From: an uncultured Granulicatella sp.
GTDB lineage: Bacteria > Bacillota > Bacilli > Lactobacillales > Aerococcaceae
Length of the DNA stretch: 21,233 bases
NCBI GenBank assembly: GCA_937891475.1
Contig: CALATC010000194.1
Span: forward strand, 1 to 21,233
Direction of reading: 5' to 3'
Positions 1-9,570 of this stretch are shown here, one piece after another. The notes below the pieces were generated by a model. It was not told where the DNA came from. It was given only the letters and a program-made list of their open reading frames with translations, and made no database searches. The number at the start of each line of letters is the position of its first letter. Positions within the stretch are counted from its first letter, which is position 1. The translations under genes and the position numbers were made by a program.

Positions 1-6
1 AAAAAT

Positions 7-50
7 AAGAGAGTGAATAGGATACAAACTGTATTTCTATTCACTCTCTT
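7..50 (-). terminator. Intrinsic terminator of the GH13 glycosidase gene, possibly bidirectional
   Basis: A perfect 14-bp inverted repeat (7-20 with 37-50) is extended by an inner ATAC/GTAT pairing in the loop. Read on the minus strand it lies 15 bases past the GH13 stop codon and is followed by ATTTTT, as expected of a Rho-independent terminator. On the plus strand it is followed by TTTT, so it may also stop a gene arriving from the left of the window. Confidence 0.85.
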
Positions 51-65
51 TTATAATTTGAAAAT

Positions 66-1916
66 TTAATCTAGTTGAATGGCTCCAAAACTATTTGGTC
101 CAACTACAATTCCGTAAGGAGTAGGGTATAATTCTCCTTTTTGGTAACGAATCTCTCCTGAATAGTTTGCAATAAAATGCGCAGAATTATCTAAATTGAT
201 GATACATAGTAATTTGCCACGTTTATAAGCAATACAGCCATCTGTTACTTTAATGATGTCACAGTCTGCTTTAAAATCTTCTTGATATTTATGTCGGAAG
301 TTTGTTAATTCTTGATAGAAAGCTAAAACTTCATCGTCTTTATCTTTAAGGTTGAAAGTTTGACGATTATAAGGATCTCTAAAACCATACATACCAATTT
401 CGTCTCCATAGTAAATACATGGAACGCCAGGAAGCGTAAATTGGATAAAGGATGCAATATAGAATCTGTCTTTTGCTAATTGATACTCACTGGCAGTTAG
501 TTTATAATCTGGACGTTTTTCAACAGGGAAGTCTTCAGGATTATCAAATGCTAAAACTGTTAAAATTCTCTCTGTATCATGACTTGATAATAAGTTCATT
601 AAAACATCTAATGCAGGTTTTGGATAGTTTTCTAGTAATTCTAATAAAGCTAGAGAAAACTGATGGGCATCTTTTTGTTTGACATAGCGAATAATCGCAT
701 CTCTCCATGGATAATTCATGACACTATCAAATTGTTTTCCTAGGAAATATCTTCTACGTGTATTATAGGAGAATTTTGTTGTAGCATCTTCCCACACTTC
801 GCCTAATAAGAAGCAATCTGGATCTTCTTGTTTGGCAGATTTTCTTAATTGATCAATGAAACAATCAGGGAATTCATCTGCTACATCAATTCGCCATCCA
901 CTAATTCCCAATCGTTGCCAATAAGGAATGACTCCATTTTGAGGATGGAACATAAATTCTTGATATTCTTTATTTTCTTTTACAACAGTTGGTAAATTTG
1001 TAAATCCCCACCATGATTGATATACATTTGGAAACTCGTTAAAAGTAAACCAAGGGTAGTAAGGAGAATCTTGAGATTGATAAGCTCCTAAACTGTCATA
1101 ATGCCCATAGCGATTGAAATAAATACTATCAGCACCTGTATGGCTAAATACTCCATCTAAGGTAATACGAATATCCTTTTCTTTAAACTCTGAACATAAA
1201 TCTTTAAAGTCTTGAACAGTTCCTAAATAAGGATCTACATTAAAATAATCAGAAGTAGAGTAACGATGATTTTCGGGACTTTCTACAACTGGGTTTAAGT
1301 AAATATTATCAATTCTTAATTGTTGGAAGTAAGGTAATTCTTCTTGAATCCCTTTTAAATTTCCCATAAAGAAATCTTGAGCCCAATAATTTTCATGAGT
1401 AATTGACGAATAAGGAATATCATTCCAATGCTCATGTCTTACTCTAACATCTTCATTAGCAGCGACGGTTGCTGTATATTGTGGACTCTTTTTAAATCGA
1501 TCTGGGAAAATTTGATACATGATACTTCCTTTCATCCACTCAGGAGTTTGGAAATCTGCATCATAAACAGTTAATTGCCAAGAAGCATAGGATTGTTCTT
1601 CCATTGTAAAGACGGCATCGAATTTATGTTTTTTCAAATATCCGATAGAGTCATCAAAAGTAATTTCAAAATCATAAAAATATAATCCAGTTTCTAATGG
1701 TGGAATAGTCACGATATATTTATGAGATTGAGAGCTTAGAATATTTGTAGGTTCTAACGTATAACTAGTTTTTTCATGCGTAAAATCATTTAATAAAACT
1801 AAAGAAATTTGTTTAAAATAAAAATCTTGGTGTACCCATACTTCAAAAAGAATATCTTGAGAAGAAGAGACTGCACCTTTAGGGTGTTTATCTTGAAGAG
1901 GATTAAATTTAAGCAT
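66..1916 (-). CDS. GH13 alpha-glycosidase (neopullulanase / cyclomaltodextrinase-like)
   Basis: A 616-residue alpha-amylase superfamily enzyme that should hydrolyse alpha-1,4 (and perhaps alpha-1,6) links in maltodextrins, cyclodextrins or glycogen fragments in the cytoplasm. No signal peptide is seen. Residues 1 to about 120 form an N-terminal beta domain like that of neopullulanases, and the catalytic barrel begins near the YQIFPDRF stretch (134-141). The four GH13 regions are intact: DGVFSHTG (254-261), GWRIDVADE with nucleophile Asp344, LGEVWED with acid/base Glu373, and SSHDTE with Asp447. The ATG is preceded by AAAGGATG at good spacing. It is transcribed divergently from glgB, which suggests a role in glycogen or maltodextrin turnover. 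Exact substrate (maltogenic amylase, neopullulanase or alpha-glucosidase) cannot be decided from sequence alone. Confidence 0.88.
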   Translation of the reverse strand: MLKFNPLQDKHPKGAVSSSQDILFEVWVHQDFYFKQISLVLLNDFTHEKTSYTLEPTNILSSQSHKYIVTIPPLETGLYFYDFEITFDDSIGYLKKHKFDAVFTMEEQSYASWQLTVYDADFQTPEWMKGSIMYQIFPDRFKKSPQYTATVAANEDVRVRHEHWNDIPYSSITHENYWAQDFFMGNLKGIQEELPYFQQLRIDNIYLNPVVESPENHRYSTSDYFNVDPYLGTVQDFKDLCSEFKEKDIRITLDGVFSHTGADSIYFNRYGHYDSLGAYQSQDSPYYPWFTFNEFPNVYQSWWGFTNLPTVVKENKEYQEFMFHPQNGVIPYWQRLGISGWRIDVADEFPDCFIDQLRKSAKQEDPDCFLLGEVWEDATTKFSYNTRRRYFLGKQFDSVMNYPWRDAIIRYVKQKDAHQFSLALLELLENYPKPALDVLMNLLSSHDTERILTVLAFDNPEDFPVEKRPDYKLTASEYQLAKDRFYIASFIQFTLPGVPCIYYGDEIGMYGFRDPYNRQTFNLKDKDDEVLAFYQELTNFRHKYQEDFKADCDIIKVTDGCIAYKRGKLLCIINLDNSAHFIANYSGEIRYQKGELYPTPYGIVVGPNSFGAIQLD

Positions 1917-1958
1917 GTTTTATCATCCTTTCTAAAATTGTTTTATCAATATAATTGT

Positions 1959-1964
1959 AGTATA
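1959..1964 (-). promoter_or_regulatory. Putative -10 box of the GH13 gene promoter
   Basis: On the minus strand TATACT lies about 43 bases upstream of the GH13 start codon. No good -35 hexamer is found at 16-18 bases, so the promoter would be weak or activator-dependent. This is a guess from motif and position. Confidence 0.35.
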
Positions 1965-2018
1965 AAATCCGAAAAAAAGAAACTATTTGTGAAAGAAATA
2001 TTTTACTGAAATAAATTA

Positions 2019-2032
2019 ATAAAACGCTTTAT
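2019..2032. promoter_or_regulatory. LacI/CcpA-type operator-like box 1 in the divergent region
   Basis: ATAAAACGCTTTAT has ATAAA/TTTAT arms around a central CG, the general form of LacI-family operators. It matches the CcpA cre consensus TGWAANCGNTNWCA at 10 of 14 positions. It lies between the GH13 and glgB promoters. It shares the 9-mer AAAACGCTT with box 2 at 2144-2157. A maltose-type repressor (MalR) is an alternative binder. Confidence 0.35.
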
Positions 2033-2079
2033 ATTTTTTGAGAAAAATTGAAAAAAATATACGAAAATAATCAAGGATA

Positions 2080-2088
2080 TGCTATAAT
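2080..2088 (+). promoter_or_regulatory. Extended -10 promoter of the glgBCD operon
   Basis: TGCTATAAT is a perfect extended -10 element (TG-N-TATAAT). No convincing -35 hexamer sits 17 bases upstream, which is acceptable for extended -10 promoters. Transcription would begin near 2095, leaving a leader of about 105 bases that contains operator-like box 2. Confidence 0.65.
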
Positions 2089-2143
2089 TAAGCCATAAGT
2101 AAACGGAAATATGCGATTAAAAGCTTTTTATTGCACAAAATAA

Positions 2144-2157
2144 TGAAAACGCTTATC
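2144..2157. promoter_or_regulatory. cre-like box 2 (CcpA/LacI-type operator) in the glgB leader
   Basis: TGAAAACGCTTATC matches the cre consensus TGWAANCGNTNWCA at 12 of 14 positions, failing only at the last two. It lies about 50 bases downstream of the predicted glgB transcription start, a position where bound CcpA would act as a roadblock. This would fit carbon-catabolite control of glycogen synthesis. The regulator is inferred, not shown. Confidence 0.5.
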
Positions 2158-2199
2158 GTAAAAAGTAAAACGTATTGATTTTGGAAGGGAGGTATGCGT

Positions 2200-4056
2200 A
2201 TGGAACATACTTTGGACAAATATTTGTTTCATGAAGGAAAGAACTTTCATGCATATGAATTTTTAGGTTCATTCCTTGAAGAAAATCAATGTACGTTTAG
2301 AGTTTGGGCCCCACATGCACAACAAGTATTTGTTACGGGAGATTTTTGTGGGTGGAATCCAACAGCATATGAGTTAACAAGAATAACGAATGAAGGGATT
2401 TTTGAAGGGATTGTACCAAATGTTCAATCCTATGATGCTTATAAATATGTCATTAAGACTTCGGATGGAAGAATGTTGTGGAAGTCAGATCCTTATGCAA
2501 GACATGCACAAACTCGTCCTGAAACAGCTTCTAAAGTATATGAAAATCAAAATTATAGTTGGAATGACGAGAGTTGGGTTAAAAATAGAATAATTCCTTA
2601 TCAACAACCATTGAATATTTATGAGGTTCATTTAGGTTCATGGAAGCATGGAGAAAATGGAGGATTTTGTAGTTATAGACAAATTGCAGATACTTTAATC
2701 CCCTATGTAAAACAAATGCATTATACGCATATCGAACTTCTTCCTATTACAGAGTATCCTTATGATCCGTCATGGGGATATCAAGTAACAGGATATTTTG
2801 CAGTAACATCTCGTTATGGAACTCCAGATGATTTTAAATATTTAATTGACAAAGCACATCAAAATGGGATTGGTGTGATATTAGATTGGGTACCAGGTCA
2901 TTTTACAAAAGATGAATTTGGGTTATATGAATTTGATGGACAGTGTTGTTATGAATACTCTGATGAACGGAAGAAAGAACATAAATCTTGGGGAACACGA
3001 GTATTTGACTACGGACGTGGTGAAGTTTGTTCTTTCTTATTCTCGAGTGCTAATTATTGGATTGAAGAATTTCATCTAGATGGATTACGAGTAGATGCTG
3101 TTAGTTCAATGCTATTTTTAAACTACGATCGTCCAGAGCATTTAGCAGCTAAAAATATTTATGGTGGAAATGAAAACTTAGAAGTATTAGATTTCTTCAA
3201 AACTTTAAATCAATATGTAAGAGATAATTATCCAGGCGTGATGATGATTGCAGAAGAAGCGACTGCGTATCCTAAAATTACTGCTCCAGTCGAAGATGGT
3301 GGACTCGGTTTCCATTTTAAATGGAATATGGGGTGGATGAATGATAGCTTAGATTATATTGAAACAAATCCAGTTTATCGTCAAGGGTGTCATAATAAAC
3401 TAACTTTTTCAATGTGTTATGCATTTGTTGAAAACTTTATTTTACCAATTTCTCATGATGAAGTTGTTCATGGAAAAAAATCATTATTAGATAAAAATCC
3501 TGTTTCTTATGAAGAAAAATTTTCTAATTTTAAAACATTTTTGGGATATATGTTTGCACATCCAGGAAAGAAATTAACATTTATGGGAACAGAAATTCCA
3601 CAATTTATTGAATGGGATGAGAAACGAGAACTAGATTGGTTTTTATTAGATTATCCTCTTCATCAAAAAACGCATGATTATGTAAAAGAATTGAATCTTT
3701 TTTATAAACAAACTCCAGCATTTTGGCAACAAGATGGTGGTTGGGATGGTTTTGAATGGCATGTAGTAGATGATGCTGATCATAATATTTTTGCTTTTAC
3801 GAGAAAAGCAGAAAATGAACAGGAAATTTTAGTCATTTCTAATTTTTCTGGAGTAAATTGGAATCAATATTGGATTGGATTTAATGATGAACGAAGTTAT
3901 CAATTAGTGTTAAACTCTGATGAAGATAAATTTGGAGGACAAGGAAATCAGGTTGAACAGTTAGAAACAATTGAGCAACGATGTGGGGAATTTCCATACA
4001 CACTTCAGATAGATATACCAGCTTTTTCAACAATGTACTTTGAAAGAATAAAATAA
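2200..4056 (+). CDS. glgB: 1,4-alpha-glucan branching enzyme GlgB
   Basis: Moves alpha-1,4 oligoglucan segments onto alpha-1,6 positions to make the branches of glycogen; cytoplasmic. The protein is 618 residues, similar to Gram-positive GlgB. An N-terminal CBM48 domain (about 25-110; [17 protein letters not shown]) precedes the GH13 barrel. Catalytic residues are Asp299 in GLRVDAVSS, Glu352 in MIAEEAT and Asp420 in SHDEVVHGK. An in-frame ATG at 2194 lies only one base after the GGGAGG ribosome site. The ATG at 2200 has seven bases of spacing and is the likelier start. It is the first gene of glgBCD, with glgC beginning 20 bases after its stop. Identification is secure. Confidence 0.95.
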   Translation: MEHTLDKYLFHEGKNFHAYEFLGSFLEENQCTFRVWAPHAQQVFVTGDFCGWNPTAYELTRITNEGIFEGIVPNVQSYDAYKYVIKTSDGRMLWKSDPYARHAQTRPETASKVYENQNYSWNDESWVKNRIIPYQQPLNIYEVHLGSWKHGENGGFCSYRQIADTLIPYVKQMHYTHIELLPITEYPYDPSWGYQVTGYFAVTSRYGTPDDFKYLIDKAHQNGIGVILDWVPGHFTKDEFGLYEFDGQCCYEYSDERKKEHKSWGTRVFDYGRGEVCSFLFSSANYWIEEFHLDGLRVDAVSSMLFLNYDRPEHLAAKNIYGGNENLEVLDFFKTLNQYVRDNYPGVMMIAEEATAYPKITAPVEDGGLGFHFKWNMGWMNDSLDYIETNPVYRQGCHNKLTFSMCYAFVENFILPISHDEVVHGKKSLLDKNPVSYEEKFSNFKTFLGYMFAHPGKKLTFMGTEIPQFIEWDEKRELDWFLLDYPLHQKTHDYVKELNLFYKQTPAFWQQDGGWDGFEWHVVDDADHNIFAFTRKAENEQEILVISNFSGVNWNQYWIGFNDERSYQLVLNSDEDKFGGQGNQVEQLETIEQRCGEFPYTLQIDIPAFSTMYFERIK

Positions 4057-4075
4057 TAATGTGGGGGATGTACAT

Positions 4076-5248
4076 ATGGCAAGAAAAAAAGAAATGGTCG
4101 CAATGTTACTAGCAGGTGGTCAGGGGACTCGATTACAAGTTTTAACTCAAGATATGGCTAAACCAGCTGTACCATATGGTGGAAAGTATCGTATTATTGA
4201 TTTTCCATTGTCTAATTGTGCAAATTCTGGAATTTCAACAGTTGGGGTTTTAACACAATTCAAGCCATTAGAATTGAATTCATATATGGGAAATGGACAA
4301 CCATGGGATTTAGATAGAATGGATGGGGGATTGTCTATTTTACCTCCTTATACTGCTGGTAAAACAGGGGAATGGTATAAAGGTACAGCACATGCAATTT
4401 ACCAAAATATTAAATATATCGAACAATATGAACCTGAATATGTTTTAATTTTATCTGGGGATCATATTTATAAAATGAATTACAACAAGATGCTTGAATT
4501 CCATAAGGAGAAAGACGCAGATTTAACAATTGCACATATTAATGTTCCAATGGAAGAAGCTCATCGTTTTGGTATTTTAAATACAGATGAAGATTTAAGA
4601 ATTGTGGAGTTTTTAGAAAAACCAAAAAATCCAATTTCAACAAAAGCTTCAATGGGTATATATATTTTCAATTGGAGAGTGTTACGTGAATATTTAATTC
4701 GTGATGAAGCGAATCCAGAAAGTGAAAAAGATTTTGGAAAAAATATTATCCCAATGTTACTTGAAGAAGAAAAGAAAATATATGCATTCCCATTTGAAGG
4801 TTATTGGAAAGATGTGGGTACAATTGAAAGCTTATGGGAAGCGAATATGGATTTAATTAAAGCTCGTGAAGCTTTTGATATCGATGATAAAACTTGGAGA
4901 ATTTATTATCGTCATGAAGGTAGACTTCCACAATATTTAGGGGAACATGCTGATGTTCAATCATCTATGATTTCAGATGGAACTTTAGTATTTGGTAAAG
5001 TACAAGATTCAATTATTTCTTCAGGAGTCGTTATTGCAGAGGACGCTGTTGTAAAAGATAGTATTATTATGCAAAATGCTACAATTGAAAAAGGAGCTAG
5101 TGTCTATCACTCCATTGTAGCTGAAGGAGCCGTTATTAAAGCAGGTGTATCGATTGGACATGAAAATATTGAATTAGGAAAAGATATGATTACGGTTATT
5201 GGACGCAATGAAGTCGTCACTGAACCGAAGAAAGCGGGAGGTTGCTAA
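4076..5248 (+). CDS. glgC: Glucose-1-phosphate adenylyltransferase, catalytic subunit GlgC
   Basis: Makes ADP-glucose and pyrophosphate from glucose-1-phosphate and ATP, the committed step of bacterial glycogen synthesis. The protein is 390 residues. The nucleotidyltransferase signature [10 protein letters not shown] is at 11-20, followed by [19 protein letters not shown]. The catalytic-Asp region reads [11 protein letters not shown]. The last quarter is a left-handed beta-helix of hexapeptide repeats. A GTG at 4061 in the same frame would overlap the ribosome site. GGGGG at 4063-4067 is eight bases from ATG 4076, so the latter is chosen. In Firmicutes GlgC typically works as a hetero-oligomer with GlgD, encoded next (one base between stop and start). 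Confidence 0.95.
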   Translation: MARKKEMVAMLLAGGQGTRLQVLTQDMAKPAVPYGGKYRIIDFPLSNCANSGISTVGVLTQFKPLELNSYMGNGQPWDLDRMDGGLSILPPYTAGKTGEWYKGTAHAIYQNIKYIEQYEPEYVLILSGDHIYKMNYNKMLEFHKEKDADLTIAHINVPMEEAHRFGILNTDEDLRIVEFLEKPKNPISTKASMGIYIFNWRVLREYLIRDEANPESEKDFGKNIIPMLLEEEKKIYAFPFEGYWKDVGTIESLWEANMDLIKAREAFDIDDKTWRIYYRHEGRLPQYLGEHADVQSSMISDGTLVFGKVQDSIISSGVVIAEDAVVKDSIIMQNATIEKGASVYHSIVAEGAVIKAGVSIGHENIELGKDMITVIGRNEVVTEPKKAGGC

Positions 5249-5249
5249 A

Positions 5250-6362
5250 ATGATTAAAGCTTTTGCGATTTTATTTGCGGATAACTATAGACAAGATGAT
5301 TTACATGGATTAGTTCGTTCTAGAACGTTAGCATCTCTTCCGGTTGGTTCTAGATATCGTTTAGTAGACTTTATGTTATCGTCTTTAGTAAAAGCAGGAA
5401 TAGACAATATCGGAATTTTAACAAATCATAATTATAAATCATTAAGAGATCATGTAGGTTGGGGAAAAGATTGGGATTTAAATAGAAAAAATAGTGGGTT
5501 AACATTATTAACTCCATTATCAAACTATTTATCTACTCGTATTCCTCAAAATAAAATTGAAGCATTAGTGAATACAATGGTTTACACAGAAAATTTAAAA
5601 GAAGAGTATTGTATTTTAGCAGATACGAATATTATTGGAACAATCAATTTTAAAGAAATGTTCCAATATCATGTCGATACTGGCTCAGATATTACAGTAG
5701 CTTATCATTACCGTAAACCAGAAATTGGAGAGTCTCAAATTATTTTTGATAAAGATCATAAAGTATATGAATCTTTATATCACTTTAATGGATCCAATGA
5801 AACTTGTGCTACTCAAGCAAAAATTTATATTATGACAAAAGAATTGTTAAATGCCATTATTAAAAAAGGGATGACTCTTGGATGGGAAGATATTTTAAGA
5901 GATTATGTTTCTAAAAATTTGGATACTTTAAATGTTTATGCATATGAAATTAAAGGATATTCAAAAGTTATCAATAGCGTAAAAGATTACTTTGATTTCA
6001 ATCAGGATTTATTAAAGCCAGAAACTTTAACGACAGTATTTGATAGTGGAACAGATATTTTAACAAGAGTTCAAGATAGTGTGCCTACGCATTATGGGGA
6101 ACATTCTAAAGTGAAAAGTTCACTTTTAGGAGATGGTTCAATTATCAATGGAACAGTTGAAAATAGCATTATTTTCCGTGATGTTATTATTGAAGAAGGA
6201 GCTGTTGTAAAAAACAGTATTATTATGGCTGACTCCATTATTAAAAAAGGTGCTAAATTGAATTACGTGATTACAGATAAAAGTGTTGAAGTTCCAGAAG
6301 ATAAGGAATTATCAGGAACAAGTGAATGCCAAGTAATCGTTGAAAAAAATAGATGTGTTTAA
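5250..6362 (+). CDS. glgD: Glucose-1-phosphate adenylyltransferase, non-catalytic partner GlgD
   Basis: A 370-residue GlgC paralogue. In Firmicutes it binds GlgC and raises or tunes ADP-glucose pyrophosphorylase activity. The fold is retained (SLPVGSRYRLVDFMLSSLV near the N-terminus, C-terminal hexapeptide repeats). The GGxGxRL nucleotide loop is replaced by ADNYRQDDLHGL, and the catalytic SGDHIY of GlgC is replaced by LADTNIIG, which is expected of the inactive partner. A longer frame opens at 5199. GGGAGG at 5236-5241 is eight bases from ATG 5250, which is therefore preferred. The stop codon is followed at once by a strong terminator. Confidence 0.93.
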   Translation: MIKAFAILFADNYRQDDLHGLVRSRTLASLPVGSRYRLVDFMLSSLVKAGIDNIGILTNHNYKSLRDHVGWGKDWDLNRKNSGLTLLTPLSNYLSTRIPQNKIEALVNTMVYTENLKEEYCILADTNIIGTINFKEMFQYHVDTGSDITVAYHYRKPEIGESQIIFDKDHKVYESLYHFNGSNETCATQAKIYIMTKELLNAIIKKGMTLGWEDILRDYVSKNLDTLNVYAYEIKGYSKVINSVKDYFDFNQDLLKPETLTTVFDSGTDILTRVQDSVPTHYGEHSKVKSSLLGDGSIINGTVENSIIFRDVIIEEGAVVKNSIIMADSIIKKGAKLNYVITDKSVEVPEDKELSGTSECQVIVEKNRCV

Positions 6363-6367
6363 TCTTT

Positions 6368-6400
6368 AAGATAGCTTCCTATTCGGAAGCTATCTTTTTT
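6368..6400 (+). terminator. Intrinsic terminator of the glgBCD operon
   Basis: A 12-bp perfect stem (6368-6379 with 6385-6396), five-base loop TATTC and a run of T to 6400. It begins six bases after the glgD stop codon. It closes the operon before any glgA or glgP gene. Confidence 0.93.
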
Positions 6401-6443
6401 CTTCAACTTTTATAAAATACTGGTGCTTTTTACTGGCTTATCG

Positions 6444-6449
6444 TATAAT
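6444..6449 (+). promoter_or_regulatory. Putative -10 box for the ypmB-aspB-asnS operon
   Basis: A perfect TATAAT lies 42 bases before the ypmB-like start codon and just after the glgD terminator. The -35 region is poor. The leader is only about 35 bases, too short for a T-box riboswitch despite the asnS gene downstream. Confidence 0.5.
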
Positions 6450-6490
6450 AAAGCTATCTGAATTTAAAAATTAGAAAAGGTTGTGCATCC

Positions 6491-6967
6491 ATGAGAAGAC
6501 GTACGATGTTGCTTTTCGTCTGCACGTTTTTAGTAATATTTTTTGGAGCTGCTCGAATTTTTTATTTAAGCCAATCAGAAAAATTAAAGGCTAAAGATTT
6601 AGCAGTAGAAATTGCTGCACAAAAAGTTCAGTTCACTAAGATTACAGATTTTTATTGGTTTAATACAGAGGAAACTTATTATTCATTAGCTGGAATTACG
6701 ACTGAAGGTCAAACATTATATGCGATTGTTTCTCCAGATAAGAAAGAAGTGACCATATTACAACAGGATGCTGTTATTAATGAACAAGAAGCACGTTCTA
6801 TTACAAAAGAAGCGAAACATACAGATGAGATTTTAGAAGCAAGATTGGGAATGATAAAAGATGAACCAGTTTGGGAAGTCAATTATCGAACAAGCAATAA
6901 ACGAATTGGATATTATTATATTTCCGCTAAAAATGGTCAATGGATAAAAGATATTGAGAATATTTAA
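6491..6967 (+). CDS. ypmB: YpmB-like (DUF5590) membrane-anchored protein
   Basis: A 158-residue protein with a basic N-terminus and one membrane segment at about 5-25, the remainder outside the cell. The extracytoplasmic part resembles the two PepSY-like (DUF5590) lobes of Bacillus YpmB. Members of this family in Gram-positive bacteria have been linked to cell-wall synthesis. Assignment rests on size, topology and position directly upstream of aspB-asnS-dnaD-nth, the same order as in Bacillus subtilis. GAAAAGG lies 10 bases before the ATG. Only 12 bases separate its stop from aspB, so the two are co-transcribed. Function in this organism is unknown. Confidence 0.75.
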   Translation: MRRRTMLLFVCTFLVIFFGAARIFYLSQSEKLKAKDLAVEIAAQKVQFTKITDFYWFNTEETYYSLAGITTEGQTLYAIVSPDKKEVTILQQDAVINEQEARSITKEAKHTDEILEARLGMIKDEPVWEVNYRTSNKRIGYYYISAKNGQWIKDIENI

Positions 6968-6979
6968 AGGTGAGTTATT

Positions 6980-8167
6980 ATGGTAAAAATTTCAGAACGT
7001 GTCTCTAAAATACTTCCTTCTGGAACTTTAGCGATGACACAAAAAGCAAGAGAATTAAAAGCATCCGGCAAAGATATTATTAGCTTATCGATTGGTGAGC
7101 CTGATTTTAACACGCCTGAAAAAATTACAAAAGCAGCAATTGAATCTCTATTGAAACATGAAACGGACCATTACACACCTACTTTAGGATTAGATGCATT
7201 AAAACAAGCGATTAGTGATTTTCATTTAAGAAAAGATGGTGTAAAAGTTGATAAACAACAAGTAGCAGTTTTTGCTGGAGCGAAGTTTGCGTTATATTCT
7301 GCATTTCAAACATTAATTGACCCAGGAGAAGAAGTGTTAGTGCCTGTTCCATATTGGGTTAGTTATGCAGAACAAATTACATTAGCTCAAGGGATTCCGG
7401 TCTTTGTTGAAACGAGTGAAGAGAATGCTTTTAAAGTAACGGTTGATTTGTTAGAAAAAGATTTAACAGATAAAACGAAGTTATTAATTTTGAATTCTCC
7501 TTCTAATCCAACCGGATTAACGTATTCAAAAGAGGAATTATACGAAATTAGTCAATGGGCATTACAAAATCATGTATTTGTTATTGCTGATGAAATTTAT
7601 TATGAGTTAGTTCATGATGTGCCAAGTATTAGTGTGGCAAGTCTATCTGAAGAAATTCAAAATAATACATTAGTTATTAATGGATTATCGAAATCAGTTG
7701 CGATGACAGGTTGGAGATTAGGATATGCTTTCGGTCCAATTGAAGTGATTCGTGCATTGAATGATTTAACAAGTCATACGACGAGTAATCCAGCTGCAGT
7801 TGTTCAGTTTGCTGCGATTCGTGCTTTTCAGGAAGATTTACAAGAAGATAAAGAAGCGATGCGTGTTCAATTCCAAAAGAGGATTGAATTATTCCACGGA
7901 TTAATTCAGGAAATTCCTGGCATGTCATGCGTGAAACCAGGTGGAGCCTTTTATCTATTTGTGAATATTCAAGAAGCGATGAAAATAGTTGGAGTTGAAA
8001 CTTCAGATGCATTTGCATTAAAATTATTAGAGGAAGTTGGAGTGGCGACTGTATCAGGTGAAAACTTCGGTTGTACTGGTTACTTGCGATTAAGTTGTGC
8101 AAGTAGTGAAGAAGAACTAAAAAATGCCGCTCAAAGAATAAATCAATTTGTTAGAAATTATTTGTAG
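6980..8167 (+). CDS. aspB: Pyridoxal-phosphate aspartate aminotransferase (class I)
   Basis: A 395-residue fold-type I aminotransferase, most likely converting aspartate and 2-oxoglutarate to oxaloacetate and glutamate. The PLP lysine is Lys238 in [16 protein letters not shown]. Other conserved elements are NSPSNPTG (172-179, cofactor Asn176), Asp204 in IADEIYYE, and an Arg in YLRLSCASS that would hold the substrate alpha-carboxylate. AAAGGTGAG precedes the ATG. Gene order matches the ypmB-aspB-asnS cluster of Bacillus, supporting aspB over other class I enzymes. Substrate preference is inferred from family and context. Confidence 0.9.
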   Translation: MVKISERVSKILPSGTLAMTQKARELKASGKDIISLSIGEPDFNTPEKITKAAIESLLKHETDHYTPTLGLDALKQAISDFHLRKDGVKVDKQQVAVFAGAKFALYSAFQTLIDPGEEVLVPVPYWVSYAEQITLAQGIPVFVETSEENAFKVTVDLLEKDLTDKTKLLILNSPSNPTGLTYSKEELYEISQWALQNHVFVIADEIYYELVHDVPSISVASLSEEIQNNTLVINGLSKSVAMTGWRLGYAFGPIEVIRALNDLTSHTTSNPAAVVQFAAIRAFQEDLQEDKEAMRVQFQKRIELFHGLIQEIPGMSCVKPGGAFYLFVNIQEAMKIVGVETSDAFALKLLEEVGVATVSGENFGCTGYLRLSCASSEEELKNAAQRINQFVRNYL

Positions 8168-8181
8168 AAAGAGGGATTATT

Positions 8182-9498
8182 TTGAAAAAAATCAGAATGA
8201 ACCAAGCAAAAGATTATGTTGGACAAACAGTCCTAATTGGAGCTTGGGTAGCTAATAAACGTTCAAGTGGGAAAATTGCTTTCTTACAATTACGTGATGG
8301 AGCAGCTTATTTCCAAGGAATTGTTGTTAAAAGTGATGTTCCAGAAGAAGTATTTGAAACAGCTAAATCATTAACACAAGAAACTGCGGTTTATGTAACA
8401 GGGGTTGTACAAGAAGATACTCGTTCAAAATTAGGATTTGAATTATTAGTAACAGGATTAGAAGTGATTGGTGAAAGTCATGAATATCCAATTACTCCAA
8501 AAGAACATGGTACTGACTTCTTAATGGACCACCGTCATTTATGGTTACGTTCAAGTAAACAACATGCGATTATGCAAATTCGTAATGCGATTATTTATGC
8601 TTCATATGAATTTTTTGATCATAATGGATTTATTAAATTTGATAGTCCAATTTTATCTGGAAATGCAGCGGAAAATACAACTGAATTATTTGAAACAGAT
8701 TATTTTGGAGATCCAGCTTTCCTATCTCAATCAGGTCAATTATACTTAGAAGCTGGTGCAATGGCATTCGGTCCAGTATTTGACTTTGGACCAGTATTCC
8801 GTGCTGAAAAATCAAAAACTCGTCGTCACTTAACAGAGTTCTGGATGATGGATGCTGAATATCCATTTGTAACTCATGACGAATCATTAGATTTACAAGA
8901 AGCTTATGTAAAAGCATTAATTCAAGGAGTTTTAGACCGTGCTCCTCATGCTCTTGAAACATTAGAAAGAGATGTAGAATTATTGAAGAAATATGTGAGC
9001 GAACCATTTAAACGTATTTCTTATGATGAAGCGATTGATTTATTACAAGCTCATGAAGCAGATGAAGATACAGATTATGAACATTTAGAACATGGAGATG
9101 ACTTTGGTTCTCCACACGAAACTTGGATTTCAAACCATTTTGGAGTGCCAACATTCGTTATGAACTATCCAGCGGATATTAAAGCATTCTACATGAAGCC
9201 AGTACCTGGTAATGAAAGCCGTGTATTATGTGCGGACTTATTAGCTCCAGAAGGATATGGAGAAATTATTGGTGGCTCTGAGCGTGAAGTAGACTATGAT
9301 AAATTATATGCAAAAATTAAAGAGAATGGCTTAAATCCAGATGATTATGCATTCTACTTAGATTTAAGAAAATATGGTTCAGTTCCTCATGCTGGATTCG
9401 GACTAGGGTTAGAAAGAATGGTAACATTCGTTGCAGGAACGAAACATATTCGTGAAGCAATTCCATTCCCACGTTTATTAAACCGTATTTTCCCATAA
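8182..9498 (+). CDS. asnS: Asparaginyl-tRNA synthetase
   Basis: Charges tRNA-Asn with asparagine. The protein is a 438-residue class IIb synthetase. The OB-fold anticodon-binding domain is at about 1-105 ([18 protein letters not shown]). The catalytic domain follows, with motif 2 FRAE...HLTEFWMMD (206-224) and motif 3 GFGLGLERM (405-413, Arg412). Start is TTG at 8182, seven bases after AGAAAGAGGGA, with 14 bases after the aspB stop. An asparaginyl rather than aspartyl identity is supported by the roughly 430-residue length, the lack of the bacterial AspRS GAD insert, and the aspB/dnaD context. A terminator-like hairpin follows at 9512-9546. Confidence 0.95.
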   Translation: MKKIRMNQAKDYVGQTVLIGAWVANKRSSGKIAFLQLRDGAAYFQGIVVKSDVPEEVFETAKSLTQETAVYVTGVVQEDTRSKLGFELLVTGLEVIGESHEYPITPKEHGTDFLMDHRHLWLRSSKQHAIMQIRNAIIYASYEFFDHNGFIKFDSPILSGNAAENTTELFETDYFGDPAFLSQSGQLYLEAGAMAFGPVFDFGPVFRAEKSKTRRHLTEFWMMDAEYPFVTHDESLDLQEAYVKALIQGVLDRAPHALETLERDVELLKKYVSEPFKRISYDEAIDLLQAHEADEDTDYEHLEHGDDFGSPHETWISNHFGVPTFVMNYPADIKAFYMKPVPGNESRVLCADLLAPEGYGEIIGGSEREVDYDKLYAKIKENGLNPDDYAFYLDLRKYGSVPHAGFGLGLERMVTFVAGTKHIREAIPFPRLLNRIFP

Positions 9499-9511
9499 AA
9501 TAGACAATTTC

Positions 9512-9546
9512 AAACCGATTTTTAGAATTTCTAGAAATCGGTTTTT
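9512..9546 (+). terminator. Terminator or attenuator between asnS and dnaD
   Basis: AAACCGATTT pairs with AAATCGGTTT (9512-9521 with 9535-9544), and the helix can extend inward with one T-G wobble. A T-run ends at 9546. It begins 14 bases past the asnS stop and ends about 10 bases before the dnaD ribosome site. dnaD and nth would depend on read-through or on an unseen promoter inside the asnS end. Confidence 0.75.
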
Positions 9547-9570
9547 ATGTCAGAAAAAGAGGTGAAAATT

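Noticed and set aside
5250..6362. GlgD as a degenerate, broken copy of glgC
   Set aside because: The frame is intact, has its own ribosome site, and the lost catalytic motifs are those expected of the known non-catalytic GlgD subunit.
6450..6490. T-box riboswitch for the asnS operon
   Set aside because: The leader from the -10 box to ypmB is only about 40 bases, far too short, and asnS itself follows aspB by 14 bases.
7677..8102. 141-codon open frame on the minus strand inside aspB
   Set aside because: It lies entirely opposite a secure aminotransferase gene, has no ribosome site, and its leucine/isoleucine/glutamine-rich product is typical of an antisense shadow.
8633..9007. 124-codon open frame on the minus strand inside asnS
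   Set aside because: Antisense shadow of a highly conserved gene, with low-complexity composition and no ribosome site.
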